Shown: piece by piece, positions 1-8,214 of the stretch
Layout of the letters: the number at the start of each line of letters is the position of its first letter
How positions within the stretch are numbered: the first letter of the stretch is position 1
Origin: Chlamydiia bacterium
Lineage (GTDB): Bacteria > Chlamydiota > Chlamydiia > Chlamydiales > 2-12-FULL-49-11
DNA: 39,121 nucleotides
Assembly: GCA_022601595.1 (NCBI GenBank)
Contig: JAJACI010000009.1
Span: forward strand, 1 to 39,121
Direction of reading: 5' to 3'
Position numbers and translations under genes: made by a program
Notes under the pieces: generated by a model
Database searches by the model: none
Told to the model about the DNA's origin: nothing
Seen by the model: only the letters and a program-made list of their open reading frames with translations

Positions 1-97
1 AGTAAGCGGCATCCCTGTAGGGATGGGGCGCCACGAAAAATAGGATTTATAAGAAATCTGGGAGATTATAAAACTGCCGGCTTTTCAGAGTATCCTT
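1..97 (-). repeat. Foldback element family A, partial copy 1 at window edge
   Basis: Read on the minus strand, this stretch matches the left half of the 158-160 bp foldback family seen at 24247, 34428 and 37709. It contains the terminal block (here GGATACTCTGA), the CCGGCAGTTTTATAATC block and the central hairpin CATCCC-TACA-GGGATG. The terminus at 97 is followed by TTAA, the same flank as copy 5. The other half lies outside the window. It lies 58 bp beyond the 3' end of the minus-strand hydrolase gene. Confidence 0.85.
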
Positions 98-105
98 AAT
101 GATCC

Positions 106-143
106 TTTTTCTTGGTTACTACAATTGTAGTAACCAAGAAAAA
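106..143. terminator. Perfect 38 bp palindrome, probable terminator
   Basis: The two 19-base halves centred on AATT are exact reverse complements: the stem reads CTTGGTTACTAC / GTAGTAACCAAG and is bordered by T5 on the left and A5 on the right. On the minus strand it lies 13 bases past the stop of the serine hydrolase gene and ends in a T run, as expected for an intrinsic terminator. Its symmetry would let it work in both directions. Confidence 0.7.
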
Positions 144-155
144 ACTATAGGTATT

Positions 156-1448
156 TTAGGAAGGTGTTGATGAAGCGCATTTCTCCTGGAGAAACAGCTG
201 GATATCTGAGCATTCCTTGTAATAGTCATTTGCAAAAAATAGGGGATAATGTTTGAGGAGATATTCATGCATTGCTTCATTTGAGTCTGTATTCTCTTGA
301 GCCTCCTTAAAAATTGCTGATATTTGGTCAAAAGGAAAGGTTGTATTGTTCAAACTAACAGAGGTAACATTTAACTGAGGATAGTAATATAATTCAGCGC
401 TATAACCTGCAATCATACCATTATGCCAAATAGCGTTGTTCAGGATCACAAGGCCGTATCCATAATGTGCTCCATCTGCAATTTGTTGGTAGGGGGTAGT
501 CATCATGCAAAGCAGGCCATCTGATAGTACTGTTTTGTTTACATGAAGATTTTGGTTCCATTTATAAAGATCGGCAACAGTGGAAATAAGGGCGCCGCAT
601 CCTTGTAGGTAGACCATGTCTTCAGAGTAACTAGATACATAAATAGCTTTGTCCTTTTCTGCTAGGTCATAAAAGTGTCCCTTTGCAAGGTTTGGGAACT
701 CTTTTTCAAGTGTTGCAATGTTTCCCTTAGAAGGCAGGAAGGTAGATTTCATATTTAAGGGACCAAAAAATGTTTCTTTTAAGTAATTTCCTAAAGACTT
801 TCCTGACTCCTTTTCAATGATCAATCCCACTAGAAAATATCCGGTATTACAGTATTCATATTGTTCTCCTGGCTCAAAAGAGAGGTCTTTAGAGGAAAAT
901 ATTTTTACAACTTCTTTTGCCCTACTAGGGGGATTATTGATAAAGGAGTGGCACTCTTCACTTGCTGTATAGTTATAAAGGCCAGAGGTATGGGTTAATA
1001 GGTGGTGAATGGTAATTCTATCAAGCCATTTGGGAGGATTGGCATCCCATATTGGATCTTCCTTTTCTAAAAAATAGCTAATTGGCTTTTGAACAAGTTG
1101 TTTGACCTCTGTAATGAGTTGATTCTCTGTATAAGAGGGGTTTTCTGCCTGTACTTTGTCATAAAAGCATCTTAAAAGCCCTGCTGCTGTAAATTGCTTT
1201 GTTATAGAGCCTACTGCAAATTGTGAATCGGTAGTATTAAGGATATTTTTTTCAATGTCCGCATATCCCGACCCTTTTTCAAGAATAATCCGGTTATCTT
1301 GTGCCACGAGCAAACAGCCATTTGTCTTGCACTCTTGGGCGCTATTAAGCACTTGTTCCAATTGTTCTGTTGTAATGTTTACTTTTTCTGCTGCAAAAGT
1401 AAATGATGAGCATAATAAAATAGCGCAAATAGATAGGTGTTTAAACAT
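156..1448 (-). CDS. Secreted serine hydrolase, class C beta-lactamase/PBP-like fold
   Basis: The 430-residue product belongs to the beta-lactamase-related serine hydrolase family (class C/AmpH/esterase EstB type), which acts on peptidoglycan peptides, D-amino peptides or esters. Visible motifs in order are a Sec signal of about 19 residues ending FTFAA, the nucleophile motif S81-I-T-K84, HTSG near 153, the Y199-C-N201 element, and an HNG triad near 345 in place of KTG. All three catalytic boxes are present, so the enzyme should be active in the periplasm. The length fits the family. The gene is monocistronic: a strong palindromic terminator follows, and 66 bp separate it from the next upstream minus-strand gene. 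The substrate cannot be read from sequence; true beta-lactamase activity is less likely than peptidase or esterase activity because the third box is HNG. Confidence 0.85.
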   Translation of the reverse strand: MFKHLSICAILLCSSFTFAAEKVNITTEQLEQVLNSAQECKTNGCLLVAQDNRIILEKGSGYADIEKNILNTTDSQFAVGSITKQFTAAGLLRCFYDKVQAENPSYTENQLITEVKQLVQKPISYFLEKEDPIWDANPPKWLDRITIHHLLTHTSGLYNYTASEECHSFINNPPSRAKEVVKIFSSKDLSFEPGEQYEYCNTGYFLVGLIIEKESGKSLGNYLKETFFGPLNMKSTFLPSKGNIATLEKEFPNLAKGHFYDLAEKDKAIYVSSYSEDMVYLQGCGALISTVADLYKWNQNLHVNKTVLSDGLLCMMTTPYQQIADGAHYGYGLVILNNAIWHNGMIAGYSAELYYYPQLNVTSVSLNNTTFPFDQISAIFKEAQENTDSNEAMHEYLLKHYPLFFANDYYKECSDIQLFLQEKCASSTPS

Positions 1449-1514
1449 ATATCTCCTTGGTTTTGTTAGAGATACTATAGTAATTTATAATTAAAGTCAA
1501 TGTAGTTGCCTGTA

Positions 1515-2333
1515 CTAATTTCTTTCGATAAAAGGCATAGGAGTTCGTTTGGAGGGTTTGTGCTCTGTATCGCTATTTGGAGTGTCATTTTGTTGCGAAT
1601 TGCCCTTCTTTGCCCTGCTATTTTTTTTGGTACTATTATTTTGTGGGGAAGAGTCGTCATTGTCCCAGTCTTCACCGCCATCATTTTGGAAAGCGTTTGG
1701 GTCTGAAGCTGTTTTTGCTGGGCTAGCATTTTGACTGGATGGTTGCACCTCTCCTGAGCATGCTCTTCCATCTTCTGTGCAGCTCCCTCTGCCGCTTCCT
1801 GCATCATTGGTCCAGTTTTGGCCGCCGTCATTGGACCAGTTGTTAGCTCCGTAATTGGTAGATAGGGACGAGGCTCTCTTTTTCTTTTTAGAATTACTTT
1901 TTTTCATAATACAAGATTTTGATCCGGCCGGCGACCCAAGTGCATTGACATATGAGCCTCTAGCAACCCCTGTCCAGATACCAAACTGATTTACATACTG
2001 AGATTTATTTGGGATATCATTTTTGTTGGGCTTTTTCTTTTTTTGCATGTAGTCGTATGGCCTTGCGCCTTTACACAGAAATATCACCGTAAGCGGCGTA
2101 TAAGGCTGGTTGGTATTAGGATCAAATGCCCCTTGTGATACATCAAATAGATAGGTCTGGCCAGGATTGAGAGGGATAAGCGCTAGGTGTCTTCCTAGCG
2201 CGTCTATAATCTGAGCATTTAAAGGATAGTTAGAGTCATTATCTAACATTATAGATACTGCAAATAGAGGCATGCTAAAGCATACTACTAGAAGAAAAGT
2301 AATCTTCTTTACTTGTCTGATAAGTATGCCCAT
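1515..2333 (-). CDS. Secreted hypothetical protein with Asn/Asp/Gly/Trp repeats
   Basis: Not recognised. The 272-residue protein opens with a short basic segment and a Sec signal (FLLVVCFSMPLFA, residues 13-25). A folded N-terminal half (about 26-140) follows, then a low-complexity tail. The tail holds a lysine-rich patch near 145-153, three imperfect NW-S/T-ND-GG type units (about 161-178 and again near 217-226, ending DWDND), two cysteines in a short loop near 183-192, and a very polar S/N/K-rich end. The start codon overlaps the 3' end of the upstream binding-protein gene by 25 bases, so the two are probably translationally coupled and co-expressed. Export to the periplasm or beyond is likely; the tail resembles a flexible surface or linker region. 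No enzymatic motif is visible. Confidence 0.7.
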   Translation of the reverse strand: MGILIRQVKKITFLLVVCFSMPLFAVSIMLDNDSNYPLNAQIIDALGRHLALIPLNPGQTYLFDVSQGAFDPNTNQPYTPLTVIFLCKGARPYDYMQKKKKPNKNDIPNKSQYVNQFGIWTGVARGSYVNALGSPAGSKSCIMKKSNSKKKKRASSLSTNYGANNWSNDGGQNWTNDAGSGRGSCTEDGRACSGEVQPSSQNASPAKTASDPNAFQNDGGEDWDNDDSSPQNNSTKKNSRAKKGNSQQNDTPNSDTEHKPSKRTPMPFIERN

Positions 2334-3892
2334 TTAAAGTCCAGATTTCCTGTTTCTGTTAGAACGATATCTTTTAGATGCTCATTCTGCATATGCAACA
2401 TGGTGGTGTGATATACTGGGATTACAGGCATCTCATCTAAAAGAAGCGTCTCTGCTCTGATCAATGACTTCTCTCTTGATGGGACATCTTTACTTTCATA
2501 GGTTTCATTAATGGCGCTGATATAATCAGGGCTTTCCCATCCTGTGTTGTTTGTCCCTACACTTTTTGTCTTAAAAACCTCTAAAAAATTGATTGGATCT
2601 TTAAAATCTGCAATCCAAGAGCCCCAAGCAAGTTGGTAATCGCCACTTCTTATTTTTTCAATGTAGACTTTATACTCAAGCGGCTCTAATAAAACATTTA
2701 TTCCGAGTGTTTTTTTCCAACCATCTTGTAACGCTGCTGCGATTCTATTATTATCGGCATTGCCTACAAAAGTAAATGTAATACTCGGCATATTTTTCTT
2801 TGAAAGGGATAGTTCCTGACAGGCTTTATTATACGAGTTTAAAGCGACATCTACCGCTCCATCTTGAAAATAGGGAGCGTCCTGCAGACTAAAGGAAGTA
2901 GGGACTATTCCCGTTGCCACCTCTCCATTTCCTGATAAGACATGTTCCACTATATCTTTTCTATTAATAGAAGAAGCAAGGGATTTTCTAAAGTTTTTAT
3001 TGCTTAGAGGAAATGCATTTACATTTGTTCGGATCCAGTAGGTTCCAAGAAAGGGGTCTGTTTTTAAGCTGTCAGTTCCTCTTAAATGGGTAATTGCATC
3101 GCTTGGTATTTTAGAAAATGGTGATCCAACAAGGTGTAATGCTTTATTCTGGTACATGTTAAAGGCTGTATTTTCATCAACCATAACCATGTTAACAGTT
3201 TCCATTTTTACGTTATCTCTATCCCAATAGTTTGCATTTTTTTTGATGACAAGTTGATCATTATGTGCCCAAGATTCAATGGTAAAAGGTCCATTACCAA
3301 CATACTCTTTATTTTCGCTATCTTGATGAATAGGGAAGTATATAGGCATAGAAAGGAGCTCTACAAAATATGGTAGCGGCTTTTCTAATTCTATAATAAT
3401 TTTATAGTCCCCATCAGCAACTGCCCCAAGCATACTTGCCGGAAGAAGCCCTTCTTTTAGTTGCTCTCCATTTTTTATTGCAAACAGAAATGATGCTCCA
3501 GGAGATGGAAAGTCTTTGTCTAGCGATGATTTCCACGACGCAATAAAGTCATGAGCAGTTACCGGATCCCCATTTGACCAAAGCGCTTCTCTTAATTGAA
3601 TGGTATAGGTTTTCCCATCCTCAGAGACCGTATATGACTTGGCAATTGCAGGAGAGGTGATGCCCTCTTTGTTTGCTCTAAAAAGACCGTCATTTAAGGC
3701 CCGTATCACATTAAAATCTGCCAAAAGCCTTGCTTTTCTCGGGTCGAGCGTTGCAGGCTCTGAAGAGATGTTAACAGTAATTTCTTGAGTGGATTTATGT
3801 AAAACTTTACTATCCCCTTTTCTTCCGCAAGAGGAAAAAAAGAATAAAGAGAGAAGAAGTGACCCTGAAATAAAACGCTTAGAATAAAACAT
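2309..3892 (-). CDS. oppA: Peptide ABC transporter substrate-binding lipoprotein (OppA-like) 1
   Basis: The 527-residue product is a family 5 extracellular solute-binding protein (OppA/DppA type), which captures oligopeptides and delivers them to an inner-membrane ABC importer. The N terminus carries a lipoprotein signal with FFSSC at about residues 18-22, so the mature protein is lipid-anchored. The body shows family landmarks: an early EPATLDPRKA segment, GLFRANKEG, the W-N/D-PVTAHDF-aaWK block near 110, YVGNGPF near 197 and a terminal IPVYHTTMLH block. It is the third of three tandem paralogues (the others are upstream on the same strand), and its end overlaps the start of a secreted hypothetical gene. 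AGGTGG lies about 10 bases before the ATG. No permease or ATPase genes lie in the window. Peptide specificity cannot be predicted. Confidence 0.93.
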   Translation of the reverse strand: MFYSKRFISGSLLLSLFFFSSCGRKGDSKVLHKSTQEITVNISSEPATLDPRKARLLADFNVIRALNDGLFRANKEGITSPAIAKSYTVSEDGKTYTIQLREALWSNGDPVTAHDFIASWKSSLDKDFPSPGASFLFAIKNGEQLKEGLLPASMLGAVADGDYKIIIELEKPLPYFVELLSMPIYFPIHQDSENKEYVGNGPFTIESWAHNDQLVIKKNANYWDRDNVKMETVNMVMVDENTAFNMYQNKALHLVGSPFSKIPSDAITHLRGTDSLKTDPFLGTYWIRTNVNAFPLSNKNFRKSLASSINRKDIVEHVLSGNGEVATGIVPTSFSLQDAPYFQDGAVDVALNSYNKACQELSLSKKNMPSITFTFVGNADNNRIAAALQDGWKKTLGINVLLEPLEYKVYIEKIRSGDYQLAWGSWIADFKDPINFLEVFKTKSVGTNNTGWESPDYISAINETYESKDVPSREKSLIRAETLLLDEMPVIPVYHTTMLHMQNEHLKDIVLTETGNLDFKWAYLSDK

Positions 3893-3969
3893 AACCCGAC
3901 AACCACCTGTATAAATTTATAGAAGTATTATTATACCCATAGACTGTTTTTAAGCAAGCATGGAATTTT

Positions 3970-5499
3970 TTACTCCTCTTCTGTAAGATATGCCCATTTA
4001 AGCTCTAAAACACCTGTTTCTGATTGCACCACTCCTTTGAGCTGTGGATTCTGTAAGTGAAGCATGGAATAATGGTAAACAGGTATTGCTGGCATCTCAT
4101 CTATTAAGATGGACTCAGCCTCCATTAAAGCTTCTTTTCTTTCCTTTTTATTTGAGCAGGCGTAGGTGGACTCTATAGCTTGGATATAATCTGGGCTTTC
4201 CCAATTGGTATGATTAGAAGCGCTTTTTCTTGTTTTAAATACCTCTAAAAAATTGATGCTATCCTTAAAATCGGCCGCCCATGCGCCACTTGCAAGTTCA
4301 TATTCTCCTTTGCTAATTCTATCAAGGTAGACTTTTTGCTCAAGAGGCTCTAATAATACTTCTAGCCCTAAAGTTTTACGCCATCCATCTTGTAATGCTG
4401 CCGCAATTTTATGATTATTTCCAGATCCGCAGTAGGTAAATGTAAAGGTGGGTAGCTTTTCTTTATCCATTTTTTGATCAGCGCACGCTTTGTTAAGATG
4501 TAATTTTGCAGATTCGGTATCGGCGTCTAAAAAATAAGGAGCCTTTTGAAGGCCCATAGAAATAGGAACTATTCCTGTTGCAATTTCTGCAGCTGAGGAT
4601 AGTACATGATCTACAATATCCTTCCTGTTAATAGATAAAGCAAGACTCTTACGAAAATCCTTATTACCAAGCAATCCTTTGGATGTATTTACTCGAATCA
4701 TATGTGTTCGCAGCATAGGATTTTTCTTTAGACTCTTTTCCTTGCTTAATGTTTTTAGAGCGTCAGGAGGGATGTGTGAAAACGGGGCGCCAATTAAATG
4801 TAGCTCTTTATTTTGGTACAGATTAAAGGCGGTATCTTGATCTACAATAATCATATTGATCTTATCTAATTTAACCGAGTCTTTGTCCCAGTATCTAAGG
4901 TTTTTAATAGCAATGATTTCATTATTCAACTTTTTTGAAGAAATTTTAAATGGACCATTACATATATATTCTGAATTATCAGATCTCCATTCAGGATTAT
5001 TACTATCAATGGTCTCACCAATTGGGAAGTAAATTGGCAAGGAGAGAAGTTCTTTAAAGTATGGCGTTTCATTTTCCAGCTCTATAACAAGAGTATAGGC
5101 TCCTTGCGTATGAACTCCAAGCATGCTCGAAGGGACCCTCCCTTCTTTTATAGCTTTTGCATTTTTTAGGGGGAAGAGTAACGAAACAGATGGGGCAGGA
5201 AAATCTTTAGCAAGAGCTGATTTCCATGCATATACAAAATCATAGGCTGTAAGGGGTGTTCCATCTGACCATAGTGTTTGCTTTAGCTTTATGATGTATG
5301 TCTTTTTGTCAGGTAAAAGAGAGCATGATTCTGCAATAGCCTTGGTAGTCACTCCATCTTTATTGATACGGTATAAACCTTCATTAAAGGTTCTTATGAG
5401 GTTAAAATCACGAAGAAGTGTTGATTTCCTTCCATCTAAGGTAGCTGGATTTTTTTCAATGTTAATAGAGATCTCTTGAGCGATTTTGTTCTCTTTCAT
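3970..5499 (-). CDS. oppA: Peptide-binding lipoprotein (OppA-like) 2, annotated ATG probably internal
   Basis: This is an OppA-family protein closely similar throughout to its two neighbours: ATLDGRKS, GLYRINKDG, DGTPLTAYDFVYAWKS, YICNGPF and MPAIPVYHYSMLH are all present. The first ATG gives 509 residues and no signal peptide. Reading on upstream in the same frame, the sequence is open to a stop at 5620-5622 and encodes a clear lipoprotein signal ending ALCLPSC (Cys codon 5518-5520), but it contains no ATG, GTG or TTG. A purine-rich AAGAGG at 5595-5590 lies 6 bases before an ATC codon at 5583-5581. Starting there would give 537 residues, matching the 527 and 536 of the paralogues. The true product is probably the longer lipoprotein, made from a non-AUG start, or else the start codon has been lost by mutation. 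Confidence 0.88.
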   Translation of the reverse strand: MKENKIAQEISINIEKNPATLDGRKSTLLRDFNLIRTFNEGLYRINKDGVTTKAIAESCSLLPDKKTYIIKLKQTLWSDGTPLTAYDFVYAWKSALAKDFPAPSVSLLFPLKNAKAIKEGRVPSSMLGVHTQGAYTLVIELENETPYFKELLSLPIYFPIGETIDSNNPEWRSDNSEYICNGPFKISSKKLNNEIIAIKNLRYWDKDSVKLDKINMIIVDQDTAFNLYQNKELHLIGAPFSHIPPDALKTLSKEKSLKKNPMLRTHMIRVNTSKGLLGNKDFRKSLALSINRKDIVDHVLSSAAEIATGIVPISMGLQKAPYFLDADTESAKLHLNKACADQKMDKEKLPTFTFTYCGSGNNHKIAAALQDGWRKTLGLEVLLEPLEQKVYLDRISKGEYELASGAWAADFKDSINFLEVFKTRKSASNHTNWESPDYIQAIESTYACSNKKERKEALMEAESILIDEMPAIPVYHYSMLHLQNPQLKGVVQSETGVLELKWAYLTEEE

Positions 5500-5649
5500 T
5501 GATGGCTTATTTTTAGCGCAGGACGGAAGACAGAGAGCGGGAATTATAAAGATATACTTTAAAATGTTTCTATAAATATGGATAATAAACCTCTTTGTCT
5601 GTGAGTAAAAAATAGGATGTTAGAAGAATAATGTTTTTTTTGCAAAGAT

Positions 5650-5682
5650 TTATTCCAAAATTGTCTGTTTATCAGACTCTCG
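5650..5682. repeat. Possible relic of a family A right end beside the oppA stop
   Basis: TTCCAAAATTG followed by GTTTATCAGACTCTCG and TTA resembles two blocks of family A (CTCCAAAATTGG and GTTTATCAGAGTCTCC-TTA), with the sequence between them missing. The terminal block matches at 14 of 16 positions. The TTA that follows is the reverse complement of the oppA 3 stop codon, the same geometry as intact copies. It is short, so chance or an unrelated hairpin cannot be excluded. Confidence 0.35.
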
Positions 5683-7293
5683 TTAGAGGTCTTCAAAATA
5701 GGCCCATTTTAAATCTATGATCCCTGTTTCTGTAATGACTAGGTCTTTAAGGGCTGGGTTTTGCAGATAGGTCATAGCAGTATGGTGCATAGGAATTACG
5801 GGCATATCTTCCATAATAATTTCTTCTGCTTTTTTAAGCAGAGTAGCGCGCGCCTCTGGATTGTTCTCTTTGAATGAGGCTTCAATAGCTTTTACATATT
5901 CTGGATGTACCCAGCCAGTTCTATTTGCTCCAGTGGTACTGTCTTTAAAGAGCTCTAGTAAGGAGATAGGATCATTATATTCGGCAAAATTCCCGCTATA
6001 TGCAAGTTGATATTTTTTCTTGCCAACTCTATCAAAGAATACCTTGTATCCCAGCGGCTCTAAAAGAATGGAAACTCCTAAGGTGTTTCTCCATCCATCT
6101 TGAACAGCTTCTACAATTTTAGTATTTGCTGCAGTATTTATATAGGTAAGGGTTAATCCGTCATAGTCTTGTTTGTTTAAATCTGTTGTTTCTAAAGCTT
6201 TTTTAAAGTGCTTCAATGCAGATTCATTGTCAGCATCTTTAAAATAAGGGGTTTTGCTCAATCCCATTGATGGAGGTACAATTGCCATAGCAGCTGTTAT
6301 CCCGCCTGGGAAAATGTGATCTGCTATTGCTTTTCTATCAATAGAGCAAGCTAATGCTTTTCTAAAGTGTTTATTGCTTAAAGGGCCTTGGTTTATATTG
6401 GTTCTGATCCAAAATGTCCCAATAAAAGGACGGCTAATTATTGTGCCATCTTCTATGTGTTTTTTTACAGAATCGATGGGTAGATTAGAAAAAGGCGATC
6501 CTACATGATCCAAATTTTTATTGATAAACAAGTTATAGGCTGTATTTTCATCGAGCATAAGCATAGTGATATCTTGTAATTTGACATTGTCTTTATCCCA
6601 ATAGAAATCATTTTTCTTAGCTGTTATCTGATCTCTATGTTTCCAAGACTCAAAAGTAAAAGGTCCATTACAAACATATGTTTCAGGAGCCTCTGCCCAA
6701 TTTGGATTTTGCCTATCTAGATATCTATGCACCGGAAAATAGATAGGGAAAGATAAAAACTCTATGAAAAATGGGATAGGATCTATCAACTCTATAATAA
6801 TTTTGTAGTCTCCATCTGCATATGCACCAAGTTCACTTGCAGGGACAAGACCTTCTTTAATTTTCTTGGCATTTTTTATAGGAAACAAGAAAGATGCGTT
6901 TGTTGAAGCAAAATCCTTTGCAAGGAGACTTCTCCATGCATAGGTGAAGTCATGAGCTGTTACAGGGTCACCATTAGACCAAAACGTTTTCTTTAAGGTT
7001 ATCTCGTAGGTCTTATTGTCTTTTGAGAGCTTGTAGCTTTCAGCAATTGCAGGGGAGACAACACCTTGTTTATTCACGCGAAACAATCCTTCACTAAAAG
7101 TACGTATTACGTTGAAATCGGAAGTAAGTATCGCTGTACGGGGATCAAGTTTTGCAGGGTTTGCTTCTATATTGATTATCGCTTCTTGTTTTTTTATATC
7201 TTGTGGTGATGTATTGTTACAACTGCAGCAGGAAGGGAGAAAGCAGGTTGGCGCTAGCAAAAGAGTTGCAAGTAAAAGTGGTGATGTTTTCAT
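5683..7293 (-). CDS. oppA: Peptide-binding lipoprotein (OppA-like) 3
   Basis: The 536-residue family 5 solute-binding protein is the promoter-proximal member of three tandem copies. The signal peptide is textbook: Lys, a leucine-rich core and the lipobox FLPSC at about residues 18-22. Family segments include NPAKLDPRTA, GLFRVNKQG, WSNGDPVTAHDFTYAWRS, YVCNGPF near 213 and MPVIPMHHTAMTYLQ near the end. GGAGC lies about 12 bases before the ATG. It is divergent from the NlpC/P60 gene at 7393, so its promoter lies in the 99-bp gap. A weak hairpin GTCTG-TTTAT-CAGAC (5663-5677) follows the stop and may attenuate read-through to the next copy. Ligands are presumably host-derived peptides. Confidence 0.93.
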   Translation of the reverse strand: MKTSPLLLATLLLAPTCFLPSCCSCNNTSPQDIKKQEAIINIEANPAKLDPRTAILTSDFNVIRTFSEGLFRVNKQGVVSPAIAESYKLSKDNKTYEITLKKTFWSNGDPVTAHDFTYAWRSLLAKDFASTNASFLFPIKNAKKIKEGLVPASELGAYADGDYKIIIELIDPIPFFIEFLSFPIYFPVHRYLDRQNPNWAEAPETYVCNGPFTFESWKHRDQITAKKNDFYWDKDNVKLQDITMLMLDENTAYNLFINKNLDHVGSPFSNLPIDSVKKHIEDGTIISRPFIGTFWIRTNINQGPLSNKHFRKALACSIDRKAIADHIFPGGITAAMAIVPPSMGLSKTPYFKDADNESALKHFKKALETTDLNKQDYDGLTLTYINTAANTKIVEAVQDGWRNTLGVSILLEPLGYKVFFDRVGKKKYQLAYSGNFAEYNDPISLLELFKDSTTGANRTGWVHPEYVKAIEASFKENNPEARATLLKKAEEIIMEDMPVIPMHHTAMTYLQNPALKDLVITETGIIDLKWAYFEDL

Positions 7294-7392
7294 ATGAGGT
7301 TGCTCCTTTTATAGATAGAAAAAAGAATTGTAGTTGGTTGGTGTCTTTATTGCAAAGATAATATTTAATAATTTTATAAGTGGTTTTATTAT

Positions 7393-8052
7393 ATGTGGAG
7401 AACAAAAACATTTACGCCTATATTTAATACACCAGATTTTGATACTAAGATGTCATTAAATGGAGGAATAGATAATAGCTTTCATAATCGTATTTTGGAG
7501 ACGATTCTTTTTCCAAAAAGAGCTGTTTTTTTAACTGCAGAGGGAGAAGATATTGTTTCTATTCGGTCGCTTGATTATGAGAAGAATAGTAGATGGTATA
7601 CGTATCGCTGTTTTTTAGAGAGAGGGGAGCAAGCGGAGAAAGCTGCACTTCCATCAAAGAAAGTAATTCTAGAAAGACTGCAAAATTTTCCTAAATTACC
7701 TTATTTATTAGGCGGAACGATCCCTGAGCCCATTTTTTTAGAGCTTTCTTTGAGTAGTGATCCCTTTGAGAATAGGCATAAAAGACTTTTTGGTATAGAT
7801 TGCTCGGGACTTTTGCATTATGTTACCAATGGGTACACACCGAGAAACACAAGCGGCCTTATGAAATTTGGAAAAAAGGTAGAGACTCTTCAGTCACTTG
7901 ATCTGATACTATTTCCAGGCCATGTGATTATCTACCTTGGCGGTGGACTGTGTATCGAATCAAGAGAAATAGATGGAGTGATCATCAGCCGCTGGCAATT
8001 GCGTAAGCAGGCAATTAAGGGACCTTATTCTTTTATTCGTTGGTTTGGTTGA
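7393..8052 (+). CDS. NlpC/P60-family cysteine peptidase
   Basis: The 219-residue protein has a C-terminal NlpC/P60 domain (about residues 95-215), the fold that cleaves D-glutamyl-diaminopimelate or related bonds in peptidoglycan stems. The nucleophile motif is DCSG with Cys137 (within FGIDCSGLLHYV). The catalytic histidine is H177 in FPGHVIIYLG, and E189 or a nearby polar residue may complete the triad. YLLGG near 104-108 matches the usual entry of the domain. No Sec signal is visible at the N terminus, so it acts in the cytoplasm or is exported by another route. The N-terminal 90 residues resemble an SH3-like targeting module but this is not certain. The start has a weak Shine-Dalgarno; Met20 is an alternative. 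It is divergent from oppA 3, and its 3' end abuts a family B foldback element. Confidence 0.85.
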   Translation: MWRTKTFTPIFNTPDFDTKMSLNGGIDNSFHNRILETILFPKRAVFLTAEGEDIVSIRSLDYEKNSRWYTYRCFLERGEQAEKAALPSKKVILERLQNFPKLPYLLGGTIPEPIFLELSLSSDPFENRHKRLFGIDCSGLLHYVTNGYTPRNTSGLMKFGKKVETLQSLDLILFPGHVIIYLGGGLCIESREIDGVIISRWQLRKQAIKGPYSFIRWFG

Positions 8053-8055
8053 GTT

Positions 8056-8214
8056 TATAGTCATTACCGTTCCTTATGATGTATCTTCTGCGAATTTTTG
8101 TAGCTTTTTGATAAATGCATCTCACTAATATTTATAATATTAGCTCGCTGAATGAATCAAAATTCCCTCAAAAATTCATTGAACAGTACGCCATAAGGAA
8201 CGCTAACGACTATT
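8056..8214. mobile_element. Foldback element family B (MITE-like), full copy
   Basis: This 159 bp element between two convergent genes has imperfect terminal inverted repeats of about 45 bases. The left end reads TATAGTCATTACCGTTCCTT; the reverse complement of the right end reads TAATAGTCGTTAGCGTTCCT, and both continue into ATG-gta and GAATTTTTG blocks. The centre is a perfect hairpin CTAATATT-TAT-AATATTAG (8125-8143). No coding capacity is seen. A half copy lies at 19701-19750. The right end runs into the YacP-like gene and supplies its last codons. It shares no terminal sequence with family A, though the size and placement are alike. Confidence 0.8.

Noticed and set aside
951..972. TGGCAC...TTGC resembling a sigma-54 promoter
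   Set aside because: GG and GC are 12 bases apart instead of 10, it lies inside a coding region and no gene starts in the right direction.
1475..1831. Open minus-strand frame of 118 codons overlapping the secreted repeat protein
   Set aside because: It lies in another frame of the same strand, begins internally, has low-complexity composition and no signal or ribosome site; the 272-residue frame has a Sec signal and coupling to oppA.
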